Shown piece after piece: positions 18,701 through 26,526 of a DNA stretch of 64,000 nucleotides. Source of the DNA: Longimicrobiales bacterium (GTDB taxonomy: Bacteria > Gemmatimonadota > Gemmatimonadetes > Longimicrobiales > Gaopeijiaceae); assembly GCA_028278645.1 (NCBI GenBank), contig JANQDZ010000034.1:1-64000 (forward strand), written 5' to 3'. Position numbers and translations under genes: made by a program. Each line of letters begins with the position of its first letter. Positions within the stretch are counted from its first letter, which is position 1. The notes under the pieces are model-generated. The model had not been told where the DNA came from. It ran no database searches and was given only the letters and a program-made list of their open reading frames with translations.

Positions 18701-19231
18701 AAGACGGAGCTGGGACGCTTCACCTTCCCGAGGCAGGGCGGCCGGGACCGACTCTGTCTCGCAGATTTCTTCCGCACGAATCCGGGTTCTTCCACCATCG
18801 GATCCGACGGGAGCTCGGGGTCGCTTCCGGCCACGGGATCAGGTCCTCCCGATCAAAAAGATCTGGCGGCGGTCCAGATCGTCACGGTCCGGAGTCCCCG
18901 GTTGGAACAAGCGGTGGAAGCTCTTCCCGACGGTGATTACGCGGATCCGTACTTCCTCCACGGATTTGGGGTGCGTCTCGCAGAAGCCGGTGCGGAATTC
19001 CTCCACAGGCAGATCCGAAATGAGCTGGGGATCGATCCAGAGCGTGGACTCCGATACTCATGGGGATACGGCGCCTGTCCAGACACCAAAGACCACCAGT
19101 TCGTGTTCCAACTCCTTCCCGCGAGGGAGGAGCTGGGGATGGAGCTGACGGAAGCAGGAACGCTCGTTCCAGAGCTCTCCACCGCGGCCCTGGTCGTTCA
19201 CCATCCGGAGGCGAGGTACTTCAGTGTCTGA
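15701..19231 (+). CDS. metH: Cobalamin-dependent methionine synthase
   Basis: MetH moves the methyl group of 5-methyl-THF to homocysteine through bound cobalamin. The 1176-residue protein has all four modules: homocysteine/zinc domain (about 1-310, ending GGCCGTTPAH), pterin domain (about 350-610, starting LIGERVNAQGS), cap plus B12 domain with DVHDIGKN near residue 738 (His740 is the cobalt ligand), and a reactivation domain with YSWGYGACPDTKDHQ near residue 1115. The frame is open from 15590, but that would span the terminator; ATG 15701 follows a GGTGAAGGG ribosome binding site. It overlaps the downstream fusion gene by 8 bases. Confidence 0.96.
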   Translation: MSEPDYLDLIGTRTVVFDGAMGTSIQARSPSEKDFGGAGLVGCNDHLVLSAPDLVRDVHSSFLDVGCDVVETNTFRANRFALEEYGLVNRIAELNYAAANLAKEVADSFSSPDKPRYVAGSIGPSGFLPSSSDPDLGRITYEELVEGYREQALALLQGGADLLLIETGQDILEVKAAASASRQAMDAEGRSVPLQVQVTLDTSGRMLLGTDVLSAMVTLEALKVDVLGLNCSTGPDHMRGPLRLLAERGSTPLSVIPNAGIPQNVGGEAVYPLTPEKLAHDLAEFVEKLGVAVVGGCCGTTPAHIRAVVEAMAGLTRGDRPADLRRPRVSSAVKAVDLRQIPAPTLIGERVNAQGSRRVKDLLLADDLEGVLQVAREQVEGGAHLLDVCVATTERTDEADQMRAVVKLLSQGVEAPLMVDTTEIEVAIAALRQIPGRAVLNSIHLEGGRGKLDQLLPHVREHGAALVALTIDEEGMATTADRKAAVARRIHDICVGDYSLSPSDLIFDALTFTLATGEEEYRESATETLDGIRNLKKELPGSLTSLGVSNVSFGLQPGARATLNSVFLHHAVEAGLDMAIINPAHITPLDEVDPAARELAEDLIFHRTPDALPRFVSFFEGRTEVQVEARDPRDSMTASEAVGWMILHRKKDGIEAYVDQAIGEHGGGHEGAVATLNGVLLPAMKEVGDRFGAGDLILPFVLQSAEVMKLAVGQLERSLERAEGQSKGTVVLATVLGDVHDIGKNLVHTILENNGYTVHNLGKQVPINTILDEAEAVGADAIGLSALLVTTSKQMPLCVQELHRKEKEIPVLLGGAAINPSFVRSAAAVGSDSADLYPHGVFYCKDAFDGLAAMEALVDPDRRDRFLVNWAEGVHRETQRRKELESRAAAKGPKNRRPAPSREIEVPAPPFLGPRVLESLPLEDLFALIDRNTLYRLHWGAKNAKGEAFRKLVSEEFEPRLDRFQREALEGDWISVAGAYGYFPSASEGDDLLLFDPADPKTELGRFTFPRQGGRDRLCLADFFRTNPGSSTIGSDGSSGSLPATGSGPPDQKDLAAVQIVTVRSPRLEQAVEALPDGDYADPYFLHGFGVRLAEAGAEFLHRQIRNELGIDPERGLRYSWGYGACPDTKDHQFVFQLLPAREELGMELTEAGTLVPELSTAALVVHHPEARYFSV

Positions 19232-21101
19232 CGATTTCACCCCGCGGCCGGATCGGTTCCTGGAGATGGTGGCCGATGGCCGGGTTCACCTCTTCGACGG
19301 AGGCTTCGGAACGGAGCTGCATTACCGGGGAGTCTCCGTCACGCGATGCTTCGACGAGCTGAACCTGTCTCGGCCGGAGCTGGTGACGAGAGTCCACGAG
19401 CTGTTCCTGGAGGCAGGAGCAGAGATCCTGGAAACCAACACCTACGGAGCCAGCAGGACCAAACTGGCCCCCTTCGGTTTCCAGGATCGGGTGAAGGAGA
19501 TCAACCGGACCGCCGCCGTATTGGCACGGAGGGTGGCGGGGGACCACGCCCTGGTGGCTGGTGCCATGGGCCCTTTGGGCGTTCGAATCGAGCCGTTCGG
19601 CCCGACGGCCCGGGAGGAAGTAGGGGCCTTTTATAAGGAACAGGCCGGAGCTCTCATTTCCGGGGGAGTGGATGTATTGGTCCTCGAGACCTTTGGGAAC
19701 ACCAACGAGCTCATCGAGGCAATCAGGGGAACCAAGGAAGCCGGGGACCTACCTATCGTGGCCCAGATGACCATCGGCCACGACCTTCACTCCGGCTTCG
19801 GCACGGATCCCGAGCACTTCGCCCCCCGGCTGGAAGCCGAGGGCGTGGACGTGCTCGGCTTGAACTGCAGCGTCGGACCTCAGTCCATGCTGCAGGGAAT
19901 CGAGCGCATCAGGCCCCTCACCTCTCTTCCCCTCTCCGCCCAACCGAACAGTGGCCTTCCCCGGGAGGTGGAAGGTCGGAAAATCTACGTGGCGTCCCCC
20001 GAGTACATGGGCGATTACGCCCGGCGTTTGGCCCAGGCCGGCGTCAAGTTCGTCGGTGGGTGTTGCGGGACGGGCCCGGAGCACATCCGGCGCATGGCCG
20101 TCTCCATCCGCGCCATACACCCTGTCCCAACTTCCATCGATACCGTTAAAAAACACGGGGGGCAGGAACCCGAAGTGCCGGAGATCCCGTTGGCTGACCG
20201 ATCGGGTCTGGGGAGGAAGCTGGCTTCGGGTGAGCGGATCAAAACCGTGGAGATCGTCCCTCCCAGGGGTGGTGACGCCACCGAAATGCTCTCTCAGGTT
20301 TCAGCCCTCGAAGAAGCAGGGGTGGACGCGGTGAACGTCCCTGATGGACCTCGTGCCCAGATGAAGATGGGGGCGCTGGCCACATCGCTTCTCATCCAGG
20401 AGCGAACGGGGCTGGAGGCCTTGGTCCACTACACCTGCCGGGACCGGAATCTCCTGGGAATGTTATCGGATCTTCTCGGGGCCCATGCCATCGGGCTCCG
20501 GAATCTCCTCCTCATAACCGGGGATCCTCCCCGCATGGGCCCTTATCCCGACTCAACCGGAGTCTTCGATGTGGATTCGGTGGGTCTGACCAACCTGGTG
20601 AGTTTCCTCAACCACGGCATGGACCCGGGAGGAAACCCCATCGGTGCGCCTACGTCCTTCGTGAAGGGTGTCGGCGTGAATCCCGGCGCCGCCGACCTGG
20701 ATCGGGAACTCAATCGATTTTTCTGGAAGGTGGACGCGGGGGCGGAGTTCGCCATCACACAGCCGGTGTTTGATGTGGCCCAGCTGGAGTCCTTCCTGGA
20801 GGAGTTGGTCCGGAGGAATCTTCGAATCCCGGTCGTGAGCGGAATATGGCCTCTGGTGTCGCTGAGGAACGCAGAGTTCCTGGCGAACGAAGTCCCCGGC
20901 ATCGAGGTCCCGGAATCCGTGTTGGATCGGATGCGAAGGGCATCGGACAAGGGTGGCGATCACCCGGTAGAGGAAGGAATCGCCATTGCCAGGGAGACCT
21001 GGGAAGCTCTTGGGGACGACCTTCAGGGCATCCAGGTCAACGCGCCGTTCGGCAAGGTACATCTCGCCCTCAGGGTCCTTGAGGGCCTCCCCAAGCTTTG
21101 A
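19224..21101 (+). CDS. Homocysteine S-methyltransferase / methylenetetrahydrofolate reductase fusion
   Basis: Residues 1-300 repeat the homocysteine methyltransferase domain (FDGGFGTELHYRG, LGLNCSVGPQSM, zinc-binding GGCCGTGPEH). Residues from about 335 to 625 are a methylenetetrahydrofolate reductase barrel (VEIVPPRGGDATEM, LLITGDPPRMG, EFAITQPVFD). The fusion type is known in bacteria. The GTG start overlaps the metH stop by 8 bases, so both are made together. The reductase half would supply the 5-methyl-THF that MetH consumes; the extra homocysteine domain may use another methyl donor (inference). Confidence 0.93.
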   Translation: MSDDFTPRPDRFLEMVADGRVHLFDGGFGTELHYRGVSVTRCFDELNLSRPELVTRVHELFLEAGAEILETNTYGASRTKLAPFGFQDRVKEINRTAAVLARRVAGDHALVAGAMGPLGVRIEPFGPTAREEVGAFYKEQAGALISGGVDVLVLETFGNTNELIEAIRGTKEAGDLPIVAQMTIGHDLHSGFGTDPEHFAPRLEAEGVDVLGLNCSVGPQSMLQGIERIRPLTSLPLSAQPNSGLPREVEGRKIYVASPEYMGDYARRLAQAGVKFVGGCCGTGPEHIRRMAVSIRAIHPVPTSIDTVKKHGGQEPEVPEIPLADRSGLGRKLASGERIKTVEIVPPRGGDATEMLSQVSALEEAGVDAVNVPDGPRAQMKMGALATSLLIQERTGLEALVHYTCRDRNLLGMLSDLLGAHAIGLRNLLLITGDPPRMGPYPDSTGVFDVDSVGLTNLVSFLNHGMDPGGNPIGAPTSFVKGVGVNPGAADLDRELNRFFWKVDAGAEFAITQPVFDVAQLESFLEELVRRNLRIPVVSGIWPLVSLRNAEFLANEVPGIEVPESVLDRMRRASDKGGDHPVEEGIAIARETWEALGDDLQGIQVNAPFGKVHLALRVLEGLPKL

Positions 21102-21280
21102 GAGAGGAAAGGCCGGGCATGGGAGAATAACGGTTCCCCGTCGATCAACTCCTTGACTTCCCCAAAGCGTGAGGGAGTGTTGACGCCAGGCCCTGAAGAG
21201 AGTCGGTGCCAGCTAACGGACATCGGCCTCAGGTAGCGGTATCGACCTCAGGGGGGCCACCCACAGAAGCGAGGAGGTCC

Positions 21281-21688
21281 ATGAGCAAGGAGGACGAAGT
21301 TCGGGAGGCGTTCGACGCATTCCAGAATGCGTTGGCCTCCAACGACGTTCCGGCTCTTGATTGGCTGATGGCACCCGATTACCGAGGTTACTCCCTTCGA
21401 GGAGAGCTGGAGGAACGACAAGCGGTTCTGGACGCCTGGGGATCGAGCGCCCTATCCATGGATGAGAGCCGCTACGAGGAGGTTCACATCGACGTCCGCG
21501 GGGAGGTGGGAATCGTCACCGGGCGTGGATTCGTCTCAGGCACCTTCGACGGCACCGGCTGGGAACACTACGTACACTTCTGCGATCTTTACGTCCACTC
21601 CTCCGTCGGGTGGCAAATCCTCCTCTCACATTCGGTTGAGGTGACACCTCCCGACATCGAAGGTCCGGGAGCTGACCCGTCTTCATGA
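21281..21688 (+). CDS. NTF2-like (SnoaL/DUF4440-type) protein
   Basis: The product from ATG 21281 is 135 residues, with GAGGAGG just upstream. It starts with an amphipathic helix (EVREAFDAFQNALASND) and continues with the strand pattern of an NTF2-like cone fold (DWLMAPDYRGYSL, GWQILLSHSV). Members act as small-molecule enzymes or binding proteins; no catalytic residues can be assigned. Its stop overlaps the start of the permease gene (ATGA), tying it to amino-acid transport. The gap from the previous gene (21102-21280) shows no ORF or hairpin that I trust. Confidence 0.75.
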   Translation: MSKEDEVREAFDAFQNALASNDVPALDWLMAPDYRGYSLRGELEERQAVLDAWGSSALSMDESRYEEVHIDVRGEVGIVTGRGFVSGTFDGTGWEHYVHFCDLYVHSSVGWQILLSHSVEVTPPDIEGPGADPSS

Positions 21689-23025
21689 GCCAAACCTCAG
21701 GTGGGCTTCCCGTCCGAAAGGTCGGCCTCTGGATCGCAACCGCCCTCGTGGTCGGGAACATGGTGGGGTCCGGAGTCTTCCTCCTCCCAGCCTCGTTGGC
21801 CCCGTTCGGGGGCATCAGCATCCTCGGTTGGCTGTTCACCACAGCCGGAGCCATCACCCTCGCTCTGATGTTGGCCCGGCTCGGGCGAATGATGCCGGCG
21901 GTGGGGGGGCCTTACGCCTACACCAGGCGGGGACTGGGGAATCTGGCCGGATTTATGGTGGCCTGGGGGTACTGGATCAGCATCTGGTCGGGGAACGCCG
22001 CCATCTCCGTAGCCTTCGTTGGCTACATGGGCGCGTTTTTTCCGGCCCTCGGGGAGGACCCGGCATTGGGGGCAGGCGTAGCCCTGACCGCCATCTGGCT
22101 TCTGACCGGCGTGAACGCCCTCGGGATCAGGGAGGCCGGCGTCCTCCAACTCATCACCACGGTGCTGAAACTCCTCCCTCTTTTGGCCATCGGTACCCTC
22201 GGGCTCCTTTACCTGGATCCAGGGCATCTCAGGCCCTTCAATCCCACTGGGGACCCACCTATCACTGCACTAACTGCCACCGCCGCCCTGACCCTCTGGG
22301 CCTTTGTCGGCCTCGAGTCGGCCACCATTCCCGCCGATTCTGTAGAGAACCCCGGGTGGACCATCCCAAGGGCTACCGTCATCGGCACGTTGGTGGCTGC
22401 AACCATTTACATCCTGGCCACCGTTGGTGTTATGGGGATTTTGCCGGCCAACGAGTTGGCTTCGTCCACGGCACCGTTCGCCGATGCCGGGCGAACGATC
22501 TGGGGCTCCTGGGCAGGATCCCTCATTGCACTGGGGGCGGCAATTTCCGCCTTCGGAGCTCTGAACGGATGGATCCTTCTTCAAGGCCAGATGCCAAGGG
22601 CCGCGGCCAGGGACGGACTTTTCCCGGACATCTTTAACCGCCTGTCAAAAAGGGGCACACCGATCCACGGACTTGTCATCTCGAGCCTCCTGGCCACCGG
22701 GCTGATGGCCCTGAACTTCACGGCGAGCCTCGTGGAGCAATTCACGTTCATCATACTCCTGGCCACTCTCAGCACTCTCGTCCCCTATGTGTTCTCGGCC
22801 ATCTCGGAACTCATCATTTTCGTGAGAGACCGAGAGAGCTTCGCAGGGGAGAAGATGGCCGGAGCTTCCGCCATTGCCGTCGTCGCGCTCCTTTACTCCA
22901 TGTGGGCCATTGTCGGAACTGGGAGCAAGACAGTGATATGGGGCTTGGTCCTCCTCCTGGCGGGGTTACCCATCTTCTGGTGGCGGTCGCGGACACCCGG
23001 ACCGTCCGAAAGCACGGGGCCGTGA
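21685..23025 (+). CDS. APC-superfamily amino-acid permease
   Basis: The 446-residue protein has about 12 hydrophobic segments. It starts with VGLWIATALVVGNMVGSGVF, the APC first-helix motif with the unwound GSG segment, and resembles arginine/agmatine or basic amino-acid antiporters of the AdiC/YjeM type. It sits in the inner membrane. It overlaps the NTF2-like gene upstream (ATGA) and an amidinohydrolase gene downstream (GTGA). The context points to a guanidino compound such as arginine or a methylated arginine as substrate; that is inference. Confidence 0.88.
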   Translation: MSQTSGGLPVRKVGLWIATALVVGNMVGSGVFLLPASLAPFGGISILGWLFTTAGAITLALMLARLGRMMPAVGGPYAYTRRGLGNLAGFMVAWGYWISIWSGNAAISVAFVGYMGAFFPALGEDPALGAGVALTAIWLLTGVNALGIREAGVLQLITTVLKLLPLLAIGTLGLLYLDPGHLRPFNPTGDPPITALTATAALTLWAFVGLESATIPADSVENPGWTIPRATVIGTLVAATIYILATVGVMGILPANELASSTAPFADAGRTIWGSWAGSLIALGAAISAFGALNGWILLQGQMPRAAARDGLFPDIFNRLSKRGTPIHGLVISSLLATGLMALNFTASLVEQFTFIILLATLSTLVPYVFSAISELIIFVRDRESFAGEKMAGASAIAVVALLYSMWAIVGTGSKTVIWGLVLLLAGLPIFWWRSRTPGPSESTGP

Positions 23026-23939
23026 TAACTCCTCCGTCGCCTGGTCAAGAACCCTCCCTCCGGTCCATTGGGGGGCAAAACGAGACCGGCCCCCTCCTCC
23101 GCGTCCTTCTCAAAAGCCCGGTCGCGGCCAGCCCACCTGGCTCCGATCCCTTCTCCCATTGGCGGGATCTGGGTTTCAAATCCAAACCCGATGCCGGTGC
23201 GGCGGGAGTCGAGCATGATGCCCTGTGTCGGATTCTGGAGCGGCTCGGAGCTGAGGTCGAACTCCTCCCGCCGGAACCCGGAACCACCTTGGATTCGATC
23301 TACGTGAGGGACGCCTCGATCCTGACGGGGGACGGGATGATCCTCTGCAATATGGGAAAGGACGCGAGACGCGGGGAGCCGGAGGCCCAAGGAAAGGCGT
23401 TCGCCTCAAAGGGCGTGCCTGTCCTTGGAAAAATCGAGGGTGAAGGAAGGATCGAGGGCGGGGATTTTGTCTGGCTGGATGAAAAAACCGCAGCCGTCGG
23501 GAGAGGATATCGAACGAATCACGAAAGGATCCGTCAGCTGAAGGCGCTCCTGGCCGGTCGGGCCGAGGAGGTCGTCGTCGTTCCTCTCCCCCACTGGAAG
23601 GGGCCCTCGGACGTGTTCCACCTGATGTCCGTAATCAGCCCCATCGACCGAGATCTGGCGCTGGTGTACTCCCCCCTTCTGCCCATTCCTTTCAGAGAGC
23701 TCCTCCTAAAGCGGGGCATCGAGCTGCTCGAGGTCCCCACGGACGAGTTCGGGACGATGGCCGGGAACGTTCTCGCCATGGCCCCAAGGGTGTGTCTGAT
23801 GTTGGAAGGGAACCCCAAGACCCAAGGCCGGCTAGAAGATGCTGGGGTGGAGGTCCACACCTACCGGGGTGAAGAAATCAGCCGCCCTGGGGAGGGCGGC
23901 CCGACATGCCTCACCCGGCCCCTCTTTAGGGGTCCGTGA
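23022..23939 (+). CDS. Amidinohydrolase of the arginine deiminase/DDAH superfamily
   Basis: The GTG start at 23022 overlaps the permease stop and gives 305 residues. The pentein-fold landmarks are visible: DSIYVRDASIL near the N-terminus, IEGGDF with the acidic residue, DVFHLMSVIS with the catalytic His, and GGPTCLTRPL near the C-terminus with the catalytic Cys. The length and motifs suit dimethylarginine dimethylaminohydrolase-like enzymes, which release citrulline from arginine derivatives. Coupling to a permease suggests uptake and hydrolysis of the same compound. The exact substrate is unknown. Confidence 0.85.
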   Translation: MITPPSPGQEPSLRSIGGQNETGPLLRVLLKSPVAASPPGSDPFSHWRDLGFKSKPDAGAAGVEHDALCRILERLGAEVELLPPEPGTTLDSIYVRDASILTGDGMILCNMGKDARRGEPEAQGKAFASKGVPVLGKIEGEGRIEGGDFVWLDEKTAAVGRGYRTNHERIRQLKALLAGRAEEVVVVPLPHWKGPSDVFHLMSVISPIDRDLALVYSPLLPIPFRELLLKRGIELLEVPTDEFGTMAGNVLAMAPRVCLMLEGNPKTQGRLEDAGVEVHTYRGEEISRPGEGGPTCLTRPLFRGP

Positions 23940-24071
23940 TCCGATCCTCGCCAGGTACTTTGAGGGTTTTCCGCACGGGTTCGTTGACCCGGGAGAGGCA
24001 GATTGACTAGCGTTCATTAGAAGCGTTTGCGGGGGACGAGTAGCGCCTCATCTATTCCAAGGACACACGCG

Positions 24072-25154
24072 ATGAAGTGCCTGAAGACTTTGACCGGGAG
24101 GATAACCCTCCTACTTGCGGTTGGGCTCATGTCGGCATGCGACATTCCCACAGACACACCCATGCTGGAGCAACAGTGGGTCGTACCCCTTACCGGGACG
24201 TCCATCGAGGTGGTGGAATTCTTACCCGATTTTGTCGGGTTGAACGAGGACTCGACCGCTTTCACCCTCCAGGTGGATCCAATCCAGTTTCAGGAAACGC
24301 TCGGGAACCTTTGCCCTGGATGCGCCGGGCTGGACGGGCTCACGGTGCCCAAACCCTCCTTCGAAGACAGCTTCCACGAGAGTGTTGAGCTCCCGGAGGA
24401 CGTGGAATCAGCTCAGGTACAGGATGGGCGGGTCACCGTTGAGGCTAGGAACGGTTTCCAATTCGATCCTCTGAGACCGCCGGGCGGGGACCGGGGCACG
24501 ATAACCCTGGCGCTCCGAGACGGAAGCGTCGGCGGCCCGTTGCTGGATGAGATCACCATCGACGGCGATGACACGAGCTTCGGTCCCGGCACCACCCTGA
24601 GCCGGGATCTCGAGTATTCCGGTCCTGTAACCGCGGCCATCTTCGTGACGGTGACGATCGACTCACCATCCGGCGGCCCGGAGCCGGGTAACTGGGTCCG
24701 GATCGGTCTGACCGACGACGTTGAGGTAACCGCCACCCCGGAAACTCTGGAAGCGGCTGCGGCCGAAGTGACCGTGGCAAATGAAACCTTCGGCCTCGGG
24801 ATCACCGAGCTGGACGTCGGTGATCTGAGCTCCGACATGGTCGAGAAAATCCAGTCTGGCGCCTTTGAACTCGAGATCGTGAACCCCTGGTCCGTTGGTG
24901 CGGTGGTCACCTTGACGATTACAGGCCCCACGGTGGCGGCTCCGGTTGTTCTCATTGCTTCGGTCCCGGCTGCTCCGGTCTCCACCGTGGAGGTGGAATT
25001 CAGTCAAGCCGAGCTCCAGTCTTTCCTCGGACAGGACGGGGTGATCATGACAGGCCAAGGGACAGTCAACCAAGGCACCCCTCCCGTCACCCTCGCTCCA
25101 GGCCAAACCATGACCATCGACACCAAGCTAGACTTGGTGCTCCTGATCGGATGA
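24072..25154 (+). CDS. Uncharacterised lipoprotein
   Basis: The ATG at 24072 starts a lipoprotein signal (LLLAVGLMSACD, Cys near residue 22) and gives 360 residues. The rest is beta-rich with few charged helices (repeated VTLTITGP and VSTVEVEFSQ segments), so a beta-sandwich surface or periplasmic protein is likely. I do not recognise a family. The stop overlaps an ATG of the next frame, and the outer-membrane protein that follows is probably a partner. The 132 bases upstream (23940-24071) should hold the promoter. Confidence 0.7.
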   Translation: MKCLKTLTGRITLLLAVGLMSACDIPTDTPMLEQQWVVPLTGTSIEVVEFLPDFVGLNEDSTAFTLQVDPIQFQETLGNLCPGCAGLDGLTVPKPSFEDSFHESVELPEDVESAQVQDGRVTVEARNGFQFDPLRPPGGDRGTITLALRDGSVGGPLLDEITIDGDDTSFGPGTTLSRDLEYSGPVTAAIFVTVTIDSPSGGPEPGNWVRIGLTDDVEVTATPETLEAAAAEVTVANETFGLGITELDVGDLSSDMVEKIQSGAFELEIVNPWSVGAVVTLTITGPTVAAPVVLIASVPAAPVSTVEVEFSQAELQSFLGQDGVIMTGQGTVNQGTPPVTLAPGQTMTIDTKLDLVLLIG

Positions 25155-25168
25155 GGGAGCCAACTACT

Positions 25169-26464
25169 ATGAGATACGCAACGAATTTGTTCGGAGTTGG
25201 CGCCCTACTCACCCTGCTCATCTGGGCCTCCCCGGTTTCGGGCCAGCTCCCTGGCGCGAGCCCGGCAACCCTAGCCACGGCCAACAACTACACGGCCATT
25301 GCCAGAGGATTTGCAGCCATCGGGCTGAATCCGGCTGGGTTGGGAATGCCGGAGGCCGAGGGGTTCACGCTGGCGGTCGCACCCCTGACCGTGAATCAGT
25401 CTCTCGATCCCCTGACCTTCTCCGACATCTTCGACTACGAGGGCAGGATCGTGCCCACATCGGTGAAGGAGGACTGGCTCCAGCAGATCTCCGCCGCAGG
25501 CGGCCAAACCGGATCAGGGGCGGTGGAGATCACGGCGTTCAGTTTCAGCTGGAACCGCTTCGGACTCCAACTCTCGAGCATCGCCTCCGGAAAGACCAAC
25601 ATCAACGATGCGGCGGCGGAACTGCTGCTGTTCGGAAACGCCGGGAGAACCGGGGTACCAGGAGACTTCGACCTCCAAGGCTCGGGCTTGACGGGCTACG
25701 CGGTTTCGACCTTGGGGATTTCGTATGGGATCCCTCTGTCCCGGCGGTGGGTGCCTGGAGTCGAGCAGGGTCTCAGCATCGGGCTTACCCTGAAGCAATC
25801 CTGGGGTCATGCGCTGGCTTTTGCGGAGGACGGCGGAACGTTGGCCCAGAGCGATCCCCTGGGAATCGAACTGGACTTCCCAATCATCCATCCATCCCAG
25901 GACGGCTCGACCTGGAGCCGGGGATCGGGCCTGGGCTTGGACGTGGGAGTCGCTTGGCAGAGGGGACCATGGGCGGCATCCGGCGTGGTCAAGAACATAG
26001 TTCACTCTTTCGAGTGGGACCTGGCGGAGCTGGTTTATCGCCCGGGGGAAGCGGTCTTTGACAGTGACACAAACTCCTCGAACTTTGACGAGCTTCCCCT
26101 CACCGATGCACCACCCGAGATCCGAGGAGTCGTGGACGACTTGAAGTTCAAGCCGGAGATTGGCATCGCCGGTGCCTACGATGCCCTGGAAAACCTGACG
26201 GTGACGGCGGAACTGAGACAACGGCTGGGAGACGGGTTGGATACTGGGCCGAAATCCCATCTCGGAATCGGGATGCAGTATCTCCCTTCACCGATTGTTC
26301 CTTTGCGAGCAGGAGTGGCAGTCATCACGGACGGGTTCCAACTGGGGGGCGGTCTTGGGGTGATCCTCGGACCCGTTCACCTGGGTTTGGGAGCCCTTTA
26401 TCGCACGGGTGACGGCGGAGGCGGGATCGCGGGAACCTTCGGCCTGTCTTTTGGTGGGAGCTAA
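25169..26464 (+). CDS. Outer-membrane beta-barrel protein, DUF5723/TraF-like
   Basis: The ATG at 25169 is preferred over 25151 because GAGGGAG lies 9 bases before it and it starts directly with a signal peptide (MRYATNLFGV, cleavage near VSGQ). The 431-residue protein begins its mature part with YTAIARGFAAIGLNPAGL, a pattern seen in PorV/FadL-like and DUF5723 barrel proteins. It ends in strands finishing FGLSFGGS. It follows the lipoprotein gene with no real gap. Function is unknown; transport or secretion support is a guess. Confidence 0.7.
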   Translation: MRYATNLFGVGALLTLLIWASPVSGQLPGASPATLATANNYTAIARGFAAIGLNPAGLGMPEAEGFTLAVAPLTVNQSLDPLTFSDIFDYEGRIVPTSVKEDWLQQISAAGGQTGSGAVEITAFSFSWNRFGLQLSSIASGKTNINDAAAELLLFGNAGRTGVPGDFDLQGSGLTGYAVSTLGISYGIPLSRRWVPGVEQGLSIGLTLKQSWGHALAFAEDGGTLAQSDPLGIELDFPIIHPSQDGSTWSRGSGLGLDVGVAWQRGPWAASGVVKNIVHSFEWDLAELVYRPGEAVFDSDTNSSNFDELPLTDAPPEIRGVVDDLKFKPEIGIAGAYDALENLTVTAELRQRLGDGLDTGPKSHLGIGMQYLPSPIVPLRAGVAVITDGFQLGGGLGVILGPVHLGLGALYRTGDGGGGIAGTFGLSFGGS

Positions 26465-26467
26465 GTC

Positions 26468-26491
26468 CCGGGTTTCCAAGCTGAAGCCCGG
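26468..26491 (+). terminator. Weak hairpin after the barrel-protein gene
   Basis: CCGGGTTT pairs with AAGCCCGG (one G-U pair) around an 8-base loop and is followed by ATCTTCC. It lies in the 62-base gap between two convergent genes. The short T-rich stretch makes it only a possible terminator. Confidence 0.35.
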
Positions 26492-26526
26492 ATCTTCCTC
26501 GCGGCCGAGAAGAGGGGCGGGGGTGG

